From assembly GCA_900768035.1 (NCBI GenBank), contig CAAGBH010000064.1, positions 1 to 12,466 of the forward strand: 12,466 nucleotides of DNA, in the 5' to 3' direction. Source of the stretch: Clostridia bacterium (GTDB lineage Bacteria; Bacillota; Clostridia; Oscillospirales; Acutalibacteraceae). Below, in pieces: positions 1 to 7,503 of the stretch (within the stretch, counting starts at the first letter, position 1; every line of letters begins with the position of its first letter). The notes below the pieces were generated by a model. The model did no database searches. It was given only the letters and a program-made list of their open reading frames with translations, and was not told the DNA's origin. A program made the translations under genes and the position numbers.

Positions 1-234
1 AGCGTATGGATGGTGTTTGCTTGGGCGGTGCCTCTGTCAGTAATCGTGGGTATAATATTTGATTGTATCTGGAATAAAGCCAAAGGACTTTTCTATTTGA
101 TTTCTGCATTGATTTGGACGGTGCTTTTGTGTTCTGCGGTGCAGTTGATGAGTTTTAATATCTGGAAGATTTTGCTTATAGGTATACCGCTTCAAATCGC
201 AACTTTCCTGTGGTCAAGAATGGTGAAAAAATGA
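1..234 (+). CDS. Small integral membrane protein, 5' end outside the window
   Basis: The reading frame is open to the left edge (first codons agc gta tgg) and stops with TGA at 232-234, so at least 77 residues are visible. An ATG lies at position 10, but no ribosome binding site can be judged, so the true start may be upstream. The protein is almost wholly hydrophobic, with three likely membrane segments (about WMVFAWAV to [16 protein letters not shown] to VQLM, and WKILLIGI to FLW). It ends in the basic tail RMVKK, which suggests a cytoplasmic C-terminus. Its stop codon overlaps the ung start in an ATGA arrangement, so the two are probably cotranscribed and translationally coupled. I recognise no family, and the function is unknown. 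Confidence 0.6.
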   Translation, partial: SVWMVFAWAVPLSVIVGIIFDCIWNKAKGLFYLISALIWTVLLCSAVQLMSFNIWKILLIGIPLQIATFLWSRMVKK

Positions 235-887
235 TTATAGGTAATGATTGGGATTCGCTGTTAAAGGACGAGTGGGATAAGCCTTATTTTAAAGAGTTGT
301 GTTTATTCTTAAAAGAAGAATATAAAACTCAGACTATATATCCGAAAAAACAGGATGTTTTTTCAGCGCTAAAATTTACTTCTTTTGAAAATACAAAGGT
401 GGTAATTATAGGGCAAGACCCTTATCATGGCGAAAACCAAGCGCACGGACTTTGCTTTTCGGTTTTGGACGGGGTTAAGTTTCCGCCATCGCTTCGTAAT
501 ATTTTTAAAGAGTTAAATGAAGATATAGGTAAGGAAATTCCTAAAAGCGGTCAGTTGGACGATTGGGCAAAACAGGGCGTACTTCTTCTTAATACGGTAC
601 TTACCGTCAGAGAGGGCTGTCCCAACAGTCACAAAGGAAAAGGCTGGGAAATTTTTACAGACCGCATAATAGAGGAACTAAATAAAAAAACAACCCCTGC
701 TGTATTTTTGCTTTGGGGCGCTAATGCGCAAGAAAAAGCTAAGGTTATAACTAATCCGATTCATAAAAAATTGGTTTCGGTGCATCCAAGTCCCTTGTCG
801 GCGCATCGTGGATTTTTCGGTTGTAAGCATTTTTCTAAGACTAACGAGATTTTGAAAGAAAACGGTGTTTCGCCTATTAAGTGGTAA
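231..887 (+). CDS. ung: Uracil-DNA glycosylase, family 1 (UDG)
   Basis: Cytoplasmic base-excision-repair enzyme that removes uracil from DNA. I chose the ATG at 231, which overlaps the preceding TGA (ATGA), giving 218 residues; family members are typically about 220-230. An in-frame GTG at 210 lies inside the upstream gene and is less likely. The family 1 motifs are all present: the water-activating loop GQDPYHG at residues 61-67 (catalytic Asp63), the uracil-stacking Phe77 in LCFS, Asn121 in LLLNT, and the minor-groove/catalytic loop HPSPLS at 185-190 (His185), followed by [13 protein letters not shown]. No active-site residue is missing. The next gene's promoter begins five bases after the stop, so ung ends this transcription unit without a visible terminator hairpin. 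Confidence 0.96.
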   Translation: MIIGNDWDSLLKDEWDKPYFKELCLFLKEEYKTQTIYPKKQDVFSALKFTSFENTKVVIIGQDPYHGENQAHGLCFSVLDGVKFPPSLRNIFKELNEDIGKEIPKSGQLDDWAKQGVLLLNTVLTVREGCPNSHKGKGWEIFTDRIIEELNKKTTPAVFLLWGANAQEKAKVITNPIHKKLVSVHPSPLSAHRGFFGCKHFSKTNEILKENGVSPIKW

Positions 888-891
888 AGAG

Positions 892-920
892 TTGACATTT
901 TATGTCAATTATAGTATGAT
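892..920 (+). promoter_or_regulatory. Sigma-A promoter of the abrB-like gene with an overlapping palindrome
   Basis: TTGACA at 892-897 and TATGAT at 915-920 are separated by exactly 17 bases. The -35 is the left end of a perfect inverted repeat: TTGACAT (892-898), a TTT spacer, then ATGTCAA (902-908). A protein bound there would cover the -35, so it is a good operator candidate. Autorepression by the AbrB-like product is one inference; the sequence alone does not name the binder. Confidence 0.8.
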
Positions 921-952
921 TAGCATATATTTTAAATGTGAGGTTTAGTGTT

Positions 953-1213
953 ATGGGTATACCAAGACCTGTCGATAAAATGGGAAGAGTAGTAATCCCA
1001 AAGGAAATGCGTGACCAGTTAGACATAAAAAACGATTGCGATAAATTTGAAATTTCAATGGAAGGCAATCAGATTGTTTTAAGGAAATATAAACCCGTTT
1101 GTATTTTCTGTAACAGGCTGGCAGATTCAGTAAAACTTAACGAACTTACTGTTTGTTATGAATGTCTTGAAAAATTAAATGAACTCAAAAGAAATAAGGA
1201 AGAAAATTCTTGA
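953..1213 (+). CDS. AbrB/SpoVT-family transition-state regulator with a C-terminal CxxC-CxxC motif
   Basis: DNA-binding regulator of 86 residues. The N-terminal half (residues 1-46) is a swapped-hairpin AbrB domain, recognisable from VDKMGRVVIPKEMRDQL and the strand pattern ending IVLRKYKP. The second half replaces the Bacillus AbrB dimerisation tail with Cys50-x2-Cys53 and Cys68-x2-Cys71, which looks like a small zinc-binding knuckle; this layout is common in clostridial AbrB-like proteins. I prefer the ATG at 953, which has TGTGAGG about nine bases upstream, over the in-frame GTG at 938, which sits inside that ribosome binding site. The gene has its own strong promoter. Its stop codon lies inside the -35 of the next promoter. 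AbrB proteins usually control stationary-phase and sporulation genes; the targets here are unknown. Confidence 0.88.
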   Translation: MGIPRPVDKMGRVVIPKEMRDQLDIKNDCDKFEISMEGNQIVLRKYKPVCIFCNRLADSVKLNELTVCYECLEKLNELKRNKEENS

Positions 1214-1238
1214 CAAAATATATTTCTGATGATATAAT
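1210..1238 (+). promoter_or_regulatory. Consensus sigma-A promoter of the T-box operon
   Basis: TTGACA (1210-1215), a 17-base spacer, then TATAAT (1233-1238): a perfect match to the vegetative consensus. The abrB stop codon TGA (1211-1213) lies inside the -35. Transcription should begin near 1245, leaving a leader of about 285 bases before the first start codon. Confidence 0.88.
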
Positions 1239-1244
1239 TTTTTC

Positions 1245-1509
1245 ATATTGTTAAATGCGTTGAAGGAATTATTGCTTGTTCTAAGTGTTAAGAGAGTCGG
1301 CGGTAGGTGCAAGTCCGATACATAGGTTCAAGTTAAGTCTCGTTCCTGAGCAGAGCGGCTGAAATTACAGTAAGCGGCTACGGTGTGCCCCGTTACCATG
1401 GCAAAGGGCTTGTTTGAGCCTTAATGAGTGACCGTTTTTACGGTAAACAGGGTGGTACCGCGAAGAAATTTCGTCCCTGAGAGTGCTATGTGCATTCTCA
1501 GGGATTTTT
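1245..1509 (+). ncRNA. T-box leader (tRNA-sensing riboswitch)
   Basis: The hallmark T-box sequence AGGGTGGTACCGCG is at 1449-1462. Its TGGT at 1453-1456 would pair with the uncharged tRNA ACCA end, implying discriminator base A. Upstream parts also fit. The Stem I base is AGGAAT 1264-1269 with GTTCCT 1342-1347. AGAGAG at 1291-1296 precedes a distal hairpin closed by GTCGG/CCGAT (1296-1319). A Stem II-type pair is ACGG 1380-1383 with CCGT 1390-1393. Stem III is 1404-1422, and an extra hairpin lies at 1431-1444. The antiterminator pairs 1450-1452 with 1475-1477 and 1461-1464 with 1470-1473; it competes with the terminator. The specifier loop (about 1333-1341, TTAAGTCTC) contains Leu (CTC, TTA), Ser (TCT, AGT) and Val (GTC) triplets and no ATG, so I cannot assign the amino acid with confidence. 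Confidence 0.93.
1474..1509 (+). terminator. T-box intrinsic terminator
   Basis: A 13-bp stem with one G-U pair (1474-1486 with 1492-1504) and loop TATGT, followed by five Ts. Its 5' arm is shared with the antiterminator (1475-1478), as expected for a transcriptional T-box switch. It would also end any readthrough from the abrB-like gene. Confidence 0.92.
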
Positions 1510-1529
1510 GATTTAGAAAGGAAATTATT

Positions 1530-2900
1530 ATGAATATTAAAATTGCAGATAGAACTTTGTGCAGAAAAGACGCTACATTTAGTTTTAAAGAAAAAATTGA
1601 GATTGCAAGACAACTTGATAAATTGGGCGTGTCGGCAGTTGAAATTCCCGAAATAGAAAATATCAAGACTGATACATTGCTTGTCAGAACAATAGCATCT
1701 TTCGTTAAAACGAGTATTTTATCTGTTGCTGTTGGAAAGACAAAGCAGGGTGTAGATAATGCGGTTGCGGCTCTTAGTACTGCGGTTTATCCAAGACTTA
1801 GAGTGGAACTTCCGGTATCTACTGTTGGTATGGAATACACCTGCCATCTTAAAGCACCTAAGATGTTGGAACTTATAAAGGAATTGATTTCCTATGCAAA
1901 GGCAAAGTGTAATGACGTTGAATTTTGCGCTATTGATGCTACGAGAGCCCAAAGCGGTTTTCTTAAAGAGGTTATCGGTGCTGCGGTTGAGTGTGGTGCA
2001 AATACGGTAACTTTATGTGATTCTGCGGCTGAGATTATGCCTGATAAATTTGGCGGTTTTGTGTCGGAAAATATTAATGACGGCGTTTCAATCGGCGTTA
2101 TGTGCGATAATAAGAACGGACTCGCTGCCGCAAATGCAGTTATTGCGGTTGAAAATGGAGCTGATACGGTAAAAACATCGGTATCAGGCGGTGATATTCC
2201 GCTTGAAATTTTTGCGGGCATTGTTAAAAACTGCGGAGAAAGTTGTGGATTTGAGTCATCTCTTAAATCAACCGAACTTAACCGCATTATTAAACAGATA
2301 AATTGGATAACAAATACTTCTAAGAGTGATAAAACTTTAAGTGTTGCTGAGTTTGAAGAAGACGGCATTAATCTGACCGCCGGTGACGACAGTGATACTG
2401 TTTTGACCGCAGTTCTTAAGTTGGGTTACGATTTATCGGATGAAGATATGGCAAAGGTTTATGAAGAATTTTTGCGTACTGCTTCTAAGAGAAACGTAAC
2501 CGCAAAAGAACTTGATGCTATCGTTGCAGCGGTTGCGTTACAGGTGCCTCCAACATATAAACTCAAGAATTATGTTGTGAATAGCGGAAATATTATTACT
2601 TCTTCCGCACAGATTACTCTTGAAAAAGACGGTAAAGATATCCAAGGCATCAGCACAGGCGACGGCCCTATTGATGCGGCTTTCCATGCGGCAGAACAAA
2701 TTATCGGTTGCCGTTATGAGTTGGACGATTTCCAAATTCAGTCAGTAACAGAGGGTAAAGAGGCTATGGGTAATGCCTTGGTTAAACTCAGAAGTAATGG
2801 AAAACTTTATTCGGGCAACGGTATTTCTACCGATATTATTGCTGCAAGTATAAAGGCTTATATTAACGCTGTTAATAAAATTGTTTACGAGGAGGCGTAA
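1530..2900 (+). CDS. LeuA-like protein: degenerate HMGL/DRE-TIM barrel with an intact 2-isopropylmalate-synthase regulatory domain
   Basis: 456 residues, ATG with AGAAAGGAAA just upstream. Residues 1-265 resemble the acyl-CoA/2-oxoacid-condensing TIM barrel of LeuA, homocitrate synthase and related enzymes. Residues 300-340 resemble the linker, and 345-452 match the LeuA allosteric/dimerisation domain, including GDGPIDAAFHA (377-387) and GISTDIIAAS (431-440). In 2-isopropylmalate synthases the catalytic Arg and a metal-binding Asp sit in LRDGEQ, and two metal-binding His in HTHDD. Here these read LCRKD (10-14, with about four residues deleted after it) and MCDNKNG (191-197). The usual catalytic Arg and all three metal ligands are therefore gone, while the regulatory domain is preserved. 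This is unlikely to be ordinary LeuA. It may be a ligand-sensing pseudoenzyme, or an enzyme with changed chemistry. It is the first gene after the T-box and is followed three bases later by the fusion gene. Confidence 0.82.
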   Translation: MNIKIADRTLCRKDATFSFKEKIEIARQLDKLGVSAVEIPEIENIKTDTLLVRTIASFVKTSILSVAVGKTKQGVDNAVAALSTAVYPRLRVELPVSTVGMEYTCHLKAPKMLELIKELISYAKAKCNDVEFCAIDATRAQSGFLKEVIGAAVECGANTVTLCDSAAEIMPDKFGGFVSENINDGVSIGVMCDNKNGLAAANAVIAVENGADTVKTSVSGGDIPLEIFAGIVKNCGESCGFESSLKSTELNRIIKQINWITNTSKSDKTLSVAEFEEDGINLTAGDDSDTVLTAVLKLGYDLSDEDMAKVYEEFLRTASKRNVTAKELDAIVAAVALQVPPTYKLKNYVVNSGNIITSSAQITLEKDGKDIQGISTGDGPIDAAFHAAEQIIGCRYELDDFQIQSVTEGKEAMGNALVKLRSNGKLYSGNGISTDIIAASIKAYINAVNKIVYEEA

Positions 2901-2902
2901 AA

Positions 2903-5392
2903 GTGAAATTATCTTTTTCAACAAAGGGTTGGCATAACAGTTCGTTTGACGAATTTTGTGATATAGCCGAAGATTTAAAGTTTAAAGGTATTGAACTTCA
3001 TAATATTCATAACCGCCTTTTTACTGATAAAGACGGTGCATTTCACGATTATGCCGCCGCTAAAACAGTCAGAAAACTTTATGAAAAAAAGTTGCAACTG
3101 CCTTGCATTGATACTATTTGCAACTTGGCAGATAAGCAAAAACAAAACGAATGTATTTTGGAGATAAAATCCTGTATTGATATTGCTCAAAATCTTCATA
3201 TTCCTTATGTGAGAATCAAGGCTTTCGGTGACGAGGATTTCGAATTTGTTAGCGGTACTATATCCAGTGTTATTGATTATGCTGAAGAAAAAGGAATAGT
3301 TTTGCTTATTGAAACTTCGGGCATTTTCTGTGACACTTCAAAACTCCGTGATATGCTTGACAGTTTTGCAAGTGATACTTTAGCGGCTTTATGGGATATG
3401 TATTCACCCTATTTTGAGAAAAACGAAGAACCCGAAACCACAATTAAAAATCTCGGCGCATATATTAAACACGTTCATATAAAAGATGCTCAAAAAACTG
3501 AAAACGGCACAGAATTTTGTCTTATAGGCGAAGGTGAAATGCCATTAGCCGAAATGATCTTGGGACTTCGCTCGGTTAACTTTGACGGTTTTATTTCTTT
3601 GGAATGGAACCCTGAGTGGTGTGAAGAACTCGACGATATGGAGATAATCTTTGCCCATTTTGTTAATTATATGAAGCAGTTCAGCGACACCTCAAAGAGT
3701 GATAATTCGCTTTATTATAACCGTGCTCACACGGGCCGTTTTGTTTGGGAAAAGGACCGTCTTATTGATGCTACTTTTTCTCAGGTGCTTGACCGTATGG
3801 TTGAAGAATTTCCTGACCAATATGCCTTTAAATATACAACTCTTGATTACACAAGAACTTACAGCGAGTTCCGTGATGATGTTGATACCCTTGCCCGCAG
3901 TTTAGTATCAATGGGTGTTAAAGCGGGAACACACGTGGCTGTATGGGCATCAAATGTGCCTCAATGGTATATTGCTTTTTGGGCGACAGTTAAGTTGGGA
4001 GCGGTGTTAGTTACGGTTAATACTGCTTATAAAATTCACGAAGTTGAATATCTGCTTCGTCAGTCTGATACACATACACTTATTATGACTGAGGGCTCTA
4101 AAGAGTGTAACTATGGTGATATTGTGGCAGAACTTTGCCCCGAACTTGAAAATATTAAATCGGGTGCTCCGCTTCACAGTAAAAGATTGCCGTTCTTGAG
4201 AAATGTAATCACCGTAGGATTTAAGCGAACAGGTTGTATGACTTGGGAAGATGCGGTAGAGCGTTCGTCACAAGTATCTTTAAGTACGGTTTACAGAATG
4301 GCATCTATGGTTGATAAAGATGATGTTTGCAATATGCAGTATACTTCGGGTACAACAGGTTTTCCGAAAGGTGTTATGTTGACACACTATAATGTTGTTA
4401 ATAACGGTAAATATATCGGTGACAGAATGGAACTTTCCACTGCTGACCGTATGATGATTCAAGTGCCGATGTTCCATTGTTTCGGAATGGTGCTTTCTAT
4501 GACTGCATCTATGACACACGGCGCTACAATGTGCCCGTTGCCGTATTTTTCACCCCAGTCTGCATTGGCTTGTGTCAATTCAGAGCATATCACAACATTT
4601 AACGGTGTACCGACGATGTTTATTGCGATGATGAATCATCCCGACTTCGCAAAGACCGATTTTTCACATATCCGTGTTGGCATTATGGCAGGCGCTAACT
4701 GTCCTGCCGACCTTATGAAAAAGGCAACAGTTGATATGAATATGAAAGAAATCGTTTCGGTTTACGGTCAGACAGAGGCATCTCCCGGTTGCACTATGAG
4801 TAGTTATTTTGACAGTTTGGAAGTGCGTACAGAAACTGTTGGAAGTGCTTTTGCAAATGTTGAATGTAAAATCGTTGACCCCGAAACAGGTAAAGACTGT
4901 CCTGATGGAGTTAATGGCGAATTTGTTGCTCGTGGATATAATATAATGAAAGGATATTATAAAATGCCCAAAGCCACCGCTGAGGCGATTGATAAAGACG
5001 GATGGCTTCATACGGGCGACCTTGCTTGCAGGGATTCTGACGGCAATTACCGCATAACAGGCAGACTTAAGGATATGATAATAAGGGGCGGTGAAAATAT
5101 CTACCCCAAAGAAATCGAGGAATTTATTTACACTTGCGATAAGGTAAGTGATGTGCAGGTAATAGGTGTTCCCGACGAAAAATATGGTGAGGAAATTATG
5201 GCTTGCATTATCCTTAAAAAAGGCGAAACTATGACCGAGGACGAAATGCGCAAATATATCGCCGACCATATGGCAAGGCATAAAGTTCCCCGTTATATCG
5301 AGTTTGTTGATGCTTTCCCGATGAATGCGGCAGGTAAAATCTTAAAATATAAAATGCGTGAAGACGCAGCAAAGAAGTTAGGACTTAAATGA
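2903..5392 (+). CDS. Fusion of a xylose-isomerase-like TIM barrel with an AMP-forming acyl-CoA synthetase
   Basis: 829 residues in one uninterrupted frame; GTG start with a strong GAGGAGG seven bases upstream. Residues 1-258 form a sugar-isomerase/endonuclease-IV-like barrel. Likely metal ligands are in order: Glu137 (IETSG), Asp165 (WDMYSP), His190 or His192 (KHVHIKD) and Glu234 (SLEW). A short linker leads to residues 275-829, a complete ANL-family acyl-CoA ligase: P-loop YTSGTTGFPKG (480-490), YGQTEAS (621-627), GWLHTGD (700-706), hinge GRLKD (720-724), GGENIYPKEIEE (729-740) and the C-terminal catalytic Lys812 in AAGKILK. The ligase half resembles medium- or long-chain fatty acyl-CoA synthetases, making acyl-CoA from acid, ATP and CoA. 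The barrel's substrate is unknown. Both halves look catalytically competent, so the protein probably channels an intermediate. Its stop overlaps the next start (ATGA). I know of no named gene with this architecture. Confidence 0.9.
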   Translation: MKLSFSTKGWHNSSFDEFCDIAEDLKFKGIELHNIHNRLFTDKDGAFHDYAAAKTVRKLYEKKLQLPCIDTICNLADKQKQNECILEIKSCIDIAQNLHIPYVRIKAFGDEDFEFVSGTISSVIDYAEEKGIVLLIETSGIFCDTSKLRDMLDSFASDTLAALWDMYSPYFEKNEEPETTIKNLGAYIKHVHIKDAQKTENGTEFCLIGEGEMPLAEMILGLRSVNFDGFISLEWNPEWCEELDDMEIIFAHFVNYMKQFSDTSKSDNSLYYNRAHTGRFVWEKDRLIDATFSQVLDRMVEEFPDQYAFKYTTLDYTRTYSEFRDDVDTLARSLVSMGVKAGTHVAVWASNVPQWYIAFWATVKLGAVLVTVNTAYKIHEVEYLLRQSDTHTLIMTEGSKECNYGDIVAELCPELENIKSGAPLHSKRLPFLRNVITVGFKRTGCMTWEDAVERSSQVSLSTVYRMASMVDKDDVCNMQYTSGTTGFPKGVMLTHYNVVNNGKYIGDRMELSTADRMMIQVPMFHCFGMVLSMTASMTHGATMCPLPYFSPQSALACVNSEHITTFNGVPTMFIAMMNHPDFAKTDFSHIRVGIMAGANCPADLMKKATVDMNMKEIVSVYGQTEASPGCTMSSYFDSLEVRTETVGSAFANVECKIVDPETGKDCPDGVNGEFVARGYNIMKGYYKMPKATAEAIDKDGWLHTGDLACRDSDGNYRITGRLKDMIIRGGENIYPKEIEEFIYTCDKVSDVQVIGVPDEKYGEEIMACIILKKGETMTEDEMRKYIADHMARHKVPRYIEFVDAFPMNAAGKILKYKMREDAAKKLGLK

Positions 5393-6195
5393 TAAATAAT
5401 ATTTATACGATTGATGCACATTGTCATATCTATCCCGAAAAAATTGCTCAAAAAGCCGTTGCCTTTACCGATAATTTTTATTCACTTAAAGCGGTTGGCA
5501 AAGGGACGGTTGATGATTTGATTGAAAACGGCACTAAAGCGGGGATAGACCATTTTATCGTGCAGTCTGTGGCAACCACACCCAAACAGGTTAAAAGCAT
5601 AAATGAGTTTATTTTATCTGAAGTGGAAAAATCGAATGGTTTGCTTACGGGACTCGGTACTTTGCACCCTGATAGTGATGATATCAAAGGCGATGTTAAA
5701 CATCTTTTGTCGTTAGGGCTTAAAGGTGTAAAACTTCATCCTGATATTCAGGCTTTTAAAATCGACGATTACCGTTGCCTTAAAATTTATGAACAGTGTG
5801 AAGAAAATGATTTGCCGATTTTGATGCATACGGGTGACAGCCGATATGATTTTTCAAATCCAAACCGCCTTTTACCGATACTTAATATATATACAAAACT
5901 TACTATAATAGGCGCTCATTTGGGCGGTTGGTCGGTTTGGGATGATGCGGTTAAGGCTTTTCAAGGTATGGAAAATTTTTATGTTGACTGTTCTTCCTGT
6001 TTTAATTTTATGGAGCCTGAAAAAGCCAAAGAAATTATAAGGCGCTACGGTGCTGAAAAAGTGCTTTTTGGAACAGATTATCCTATGTGGTCGGCAGAAA
6101 AAGAATTAGAATATTTTTTCTCTCTCGGTCTTGACGAATGGGAAAATAAGAGTATACTAAATATAAACGCTAAAAAACTTTTCAATTTGGAGTGA
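5389..6195 (+). CDS. Metal-dependent amidohydrolase (amidohydrolase_2 family)
   Basis: 268 residues; ATG overlapping the preceding TGA (ATGA), which implies translational coupling to the fusion gene. The fold is a metal-dependent TIM-barrel hydrolase or decarboxylase. Ligand motifs are His11-x-His13 (IDAHCHIYP), GVKLHP (113-118, with Lys115 and His117), MHTGD (His147), GAHLGG (His177) and FGTDYPMW (Asp230). This pattern is shared by amidohydrolase_2 proteins, which include aminocarboxymuconate-semialdehyde decarboxylase-like enzymes and lactone hydrolases. All catalytic positions I can identify are present, so it should be active. The substrate cannot be read from sequence; its place between an acyl-CoA ligase fusion and methionine genes suggests a small carboxylate or amide intermediate of the same pathway. 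Confidence 0.88.
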   Translation: MINNIYTIDAHCHIYPEKIAQKAVAFTDNFYSLKAVGKGTVDDLIENGTKAGIDHFIVQSVATTPKQVKSINEFILSEVEKSNGLLTGLGTLHPDSDDIKGDVKHLLSLGLKGVKLHPDIQAFKIDDYRCLKIYEQCEENDLPILMHTGDSRYDFSNPNRLLPILNIYTKLTIIGAHLGGWSVWDDAVKAFQGMENFYVDCSSCFNFMEPEKAKEIIRRYGAEKVLFGTDYPMWSAEKELEYFFSLGLDEWENKSILNINAKKLFNLE

Positions 6196-6200
6196 GTTGA

Positions 6201-7484
6201 GTGAAAGATTTTAAAATCGGCACTAAATGTGTTCAGGGCGGTTACACACCAAAAAACGGTGAACCCCGTCAAATTCCGATATATCAGAGTACAACATATA
6301 AATACAACACAAGTGAAGATATGGGAAAACTCTTTGATTTGGAGGCTTCGGGTTATTTCTATGCTCGTTTGCAGAACCCCACTTGTGATTTGGTTGCAGC
6401 CAAGATTTGTGAGATGGAGGGCGGTACTGCCGCAATGCTTACTTCCTCAGGTCAGGCGGCATCCTTCTTTTCAATTTTCAATATTGCAGGTTGCGGTGAC
6501 CATATTGTAGCGTCTTCGGCTCTCTATGGCGGCACTTATAATTTGTTTGCAGTTACTATGAAACGAATGGGAATAGATTTCACCTTTATTTCCCCTGAAT
6601 GTTCAGATGAAGAATTTGAGGCGGCTTTCAAACCTAATACCAAAGCAGTTTTCGGTGAGACTATTGCCAACCCTGCTTTAACTGTTCTCGATATTGAGCG
6701 TTTTGCAAATATGGCTCATAAACACGGTGTTCCGCTTATTATTGACAATACTTTTGCAACACCTATAAATTGCCGTCCGTTTGAATGGGGCGCTGATATT
6801 GTTATTCATTCAACCACAAAGTATATGGATGGTCACGGTAGTGCTGTTGGCGGTTGTATCGTAGATTCGGGCAAGTTTGACTGGACCCGTTATCCTGATA
6901 AATTCCCGGGACTTTGCACACCTGACGAAAGTTATCACGGTGTTACTTATACCGAGCGTTTTGGTATCGGCGGTGCTTATATTACAAAGGCAACCGCACA
7001 GTTAATGCGTGATTTCGGCTGCTGTCAGTCGGCGCAGAGCGCTTATGTTCTTAATTTGGGACTTGAAAGTCTCCATCTTAGAATGAGAAAACACTGTGAA
7101 AATGGACTTAAGGTTGCTCAGTTCCTTAAAAATGACGATAGAATTGCTTGGGTTAGATATCCTAATTTAGAGGGTGACAGCAATTACGAATTGGCGCAGA
7201 AATATCTTCCAAACGGCGGATGCGGTGTTGTAAGTTTCGGTGTTAAGGGCGGAAGAAAAGCGGCAGAAGCGTTTATGAAAGAACTTAAAATTGCTTCTAT
7301 TGCTACCCACGTTGCCGATGCGAGAACCTGTTGTTTGCATCCTGCAAATGCAACACACCGTCAGATGAATGATGATGAACTTTTGGCAGCAGGAATTACA
7401 CCTGATTTAATCCGTTTTTCTTGCGGTATTGAAGATGCTGAAGACTTGATTGCAGATATCAGCCAAGCACTTGATAAAATCTAA
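6201..7484 (+). CDS. metY: O-acetylhomoserine aminocarboxypropyltransferase (sulfhydrylase), PLP enzyme
   Basis: 427 residues; GTG start with GGAGTGA (6189-6195) overlapping the previous stop. It belongs to the Cys/Met-metabolism PLP family. Landmarks are the active-site Tyr/Arg motif YARLQNPT (54-61), the cofactor-stacking region SSALYGGTYNL (105-115), IDNTFATP (181-188) and the Schiff-base Lys207 in HSTTKYMDGHG. The length and the long insert near GLCTPDESYHGVTY (237-250) are typical of O-acetylhomoserine sulfhydrylases (about 420-430) rather than the shorter cystathionine gamma-synthases and lyases (about 380-400). It makes homocysteine from O-acetylhomoserine and sulfide in the cytoplasm. 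The gene after it makes that substrate, which supports the call. Confidence 0.93.
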   Translation: MKDFKIGTKCVQGGYTPKNGEPRQIPIYQSTTYKYNTSEDMGKLFDLEASGYFYARLQNPTCDLVAAKICEMEGGTAAMLTSSGQAASFFSIFNIAGCGDHIVASSALYGGTYNLFAVTMKRMGIDFTFISPECSDEEFEAAFKPNTKAVFGETIANPALTVLDIERFANMAHKHGVPLIIDNTFATPINCRPFEWGADIVIHSTTKYMDGHGSAVGGCIVDSGKFDWTRYPDKFPGLCTPDESYHGVTYTERFGIGGAYITKATAQLMRDFGCCQSAQSAYVLNLGLESLHLRMRKHCENGLKVAQFLKNDDRIAWVRYPNLEGDSNYELAQKYLPNGGCGVVSFGVKGGRKAAEAFMKELKIASIATHVADARTCCLHPANATHRQMNDDELLAAGITPDLIRFSCGIEDAEDLIADISQALDKI

Positions 7485-7503
7485 AGAAAAGGTAAAATAA
7501 ATA

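Noticed and set aside
210..230. GTG start for ung at 210
   Set aside because: It lies inside the upstream gene; the ATG at 231 in an ATGA overlap gives the normal family N-terminus.
892..908. ung terminator
   Set aside because: The inverted repeat here is AT-rich, lacks a T-run and coincides with a -35 box, so it fits an operator better than a terminator.
938..952. GTG start for the abrB-like gene at 938
   Set aside because: It falls within the likely ribosome binding site of the ATG at 953, and AbrB proteins normally begin close to the G-I-x-R-x-VD segment.
1365..1613. Minus-strand frames across the T-box leader
   Set aside because: The conserved T-box and terminator structure fully explains this sequence.
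1892..2368. 158-codon minus-strand frame opposite the LeuA-like gene
   Set aside because: Antisense shadow, no ribosome binding site or family match.
4664..5281. 205-codon minus-strand frame opposite the ligase domain
   Set aside because: Antisense shadow of a gene with full family motifs; its translation has no recognisable domain.
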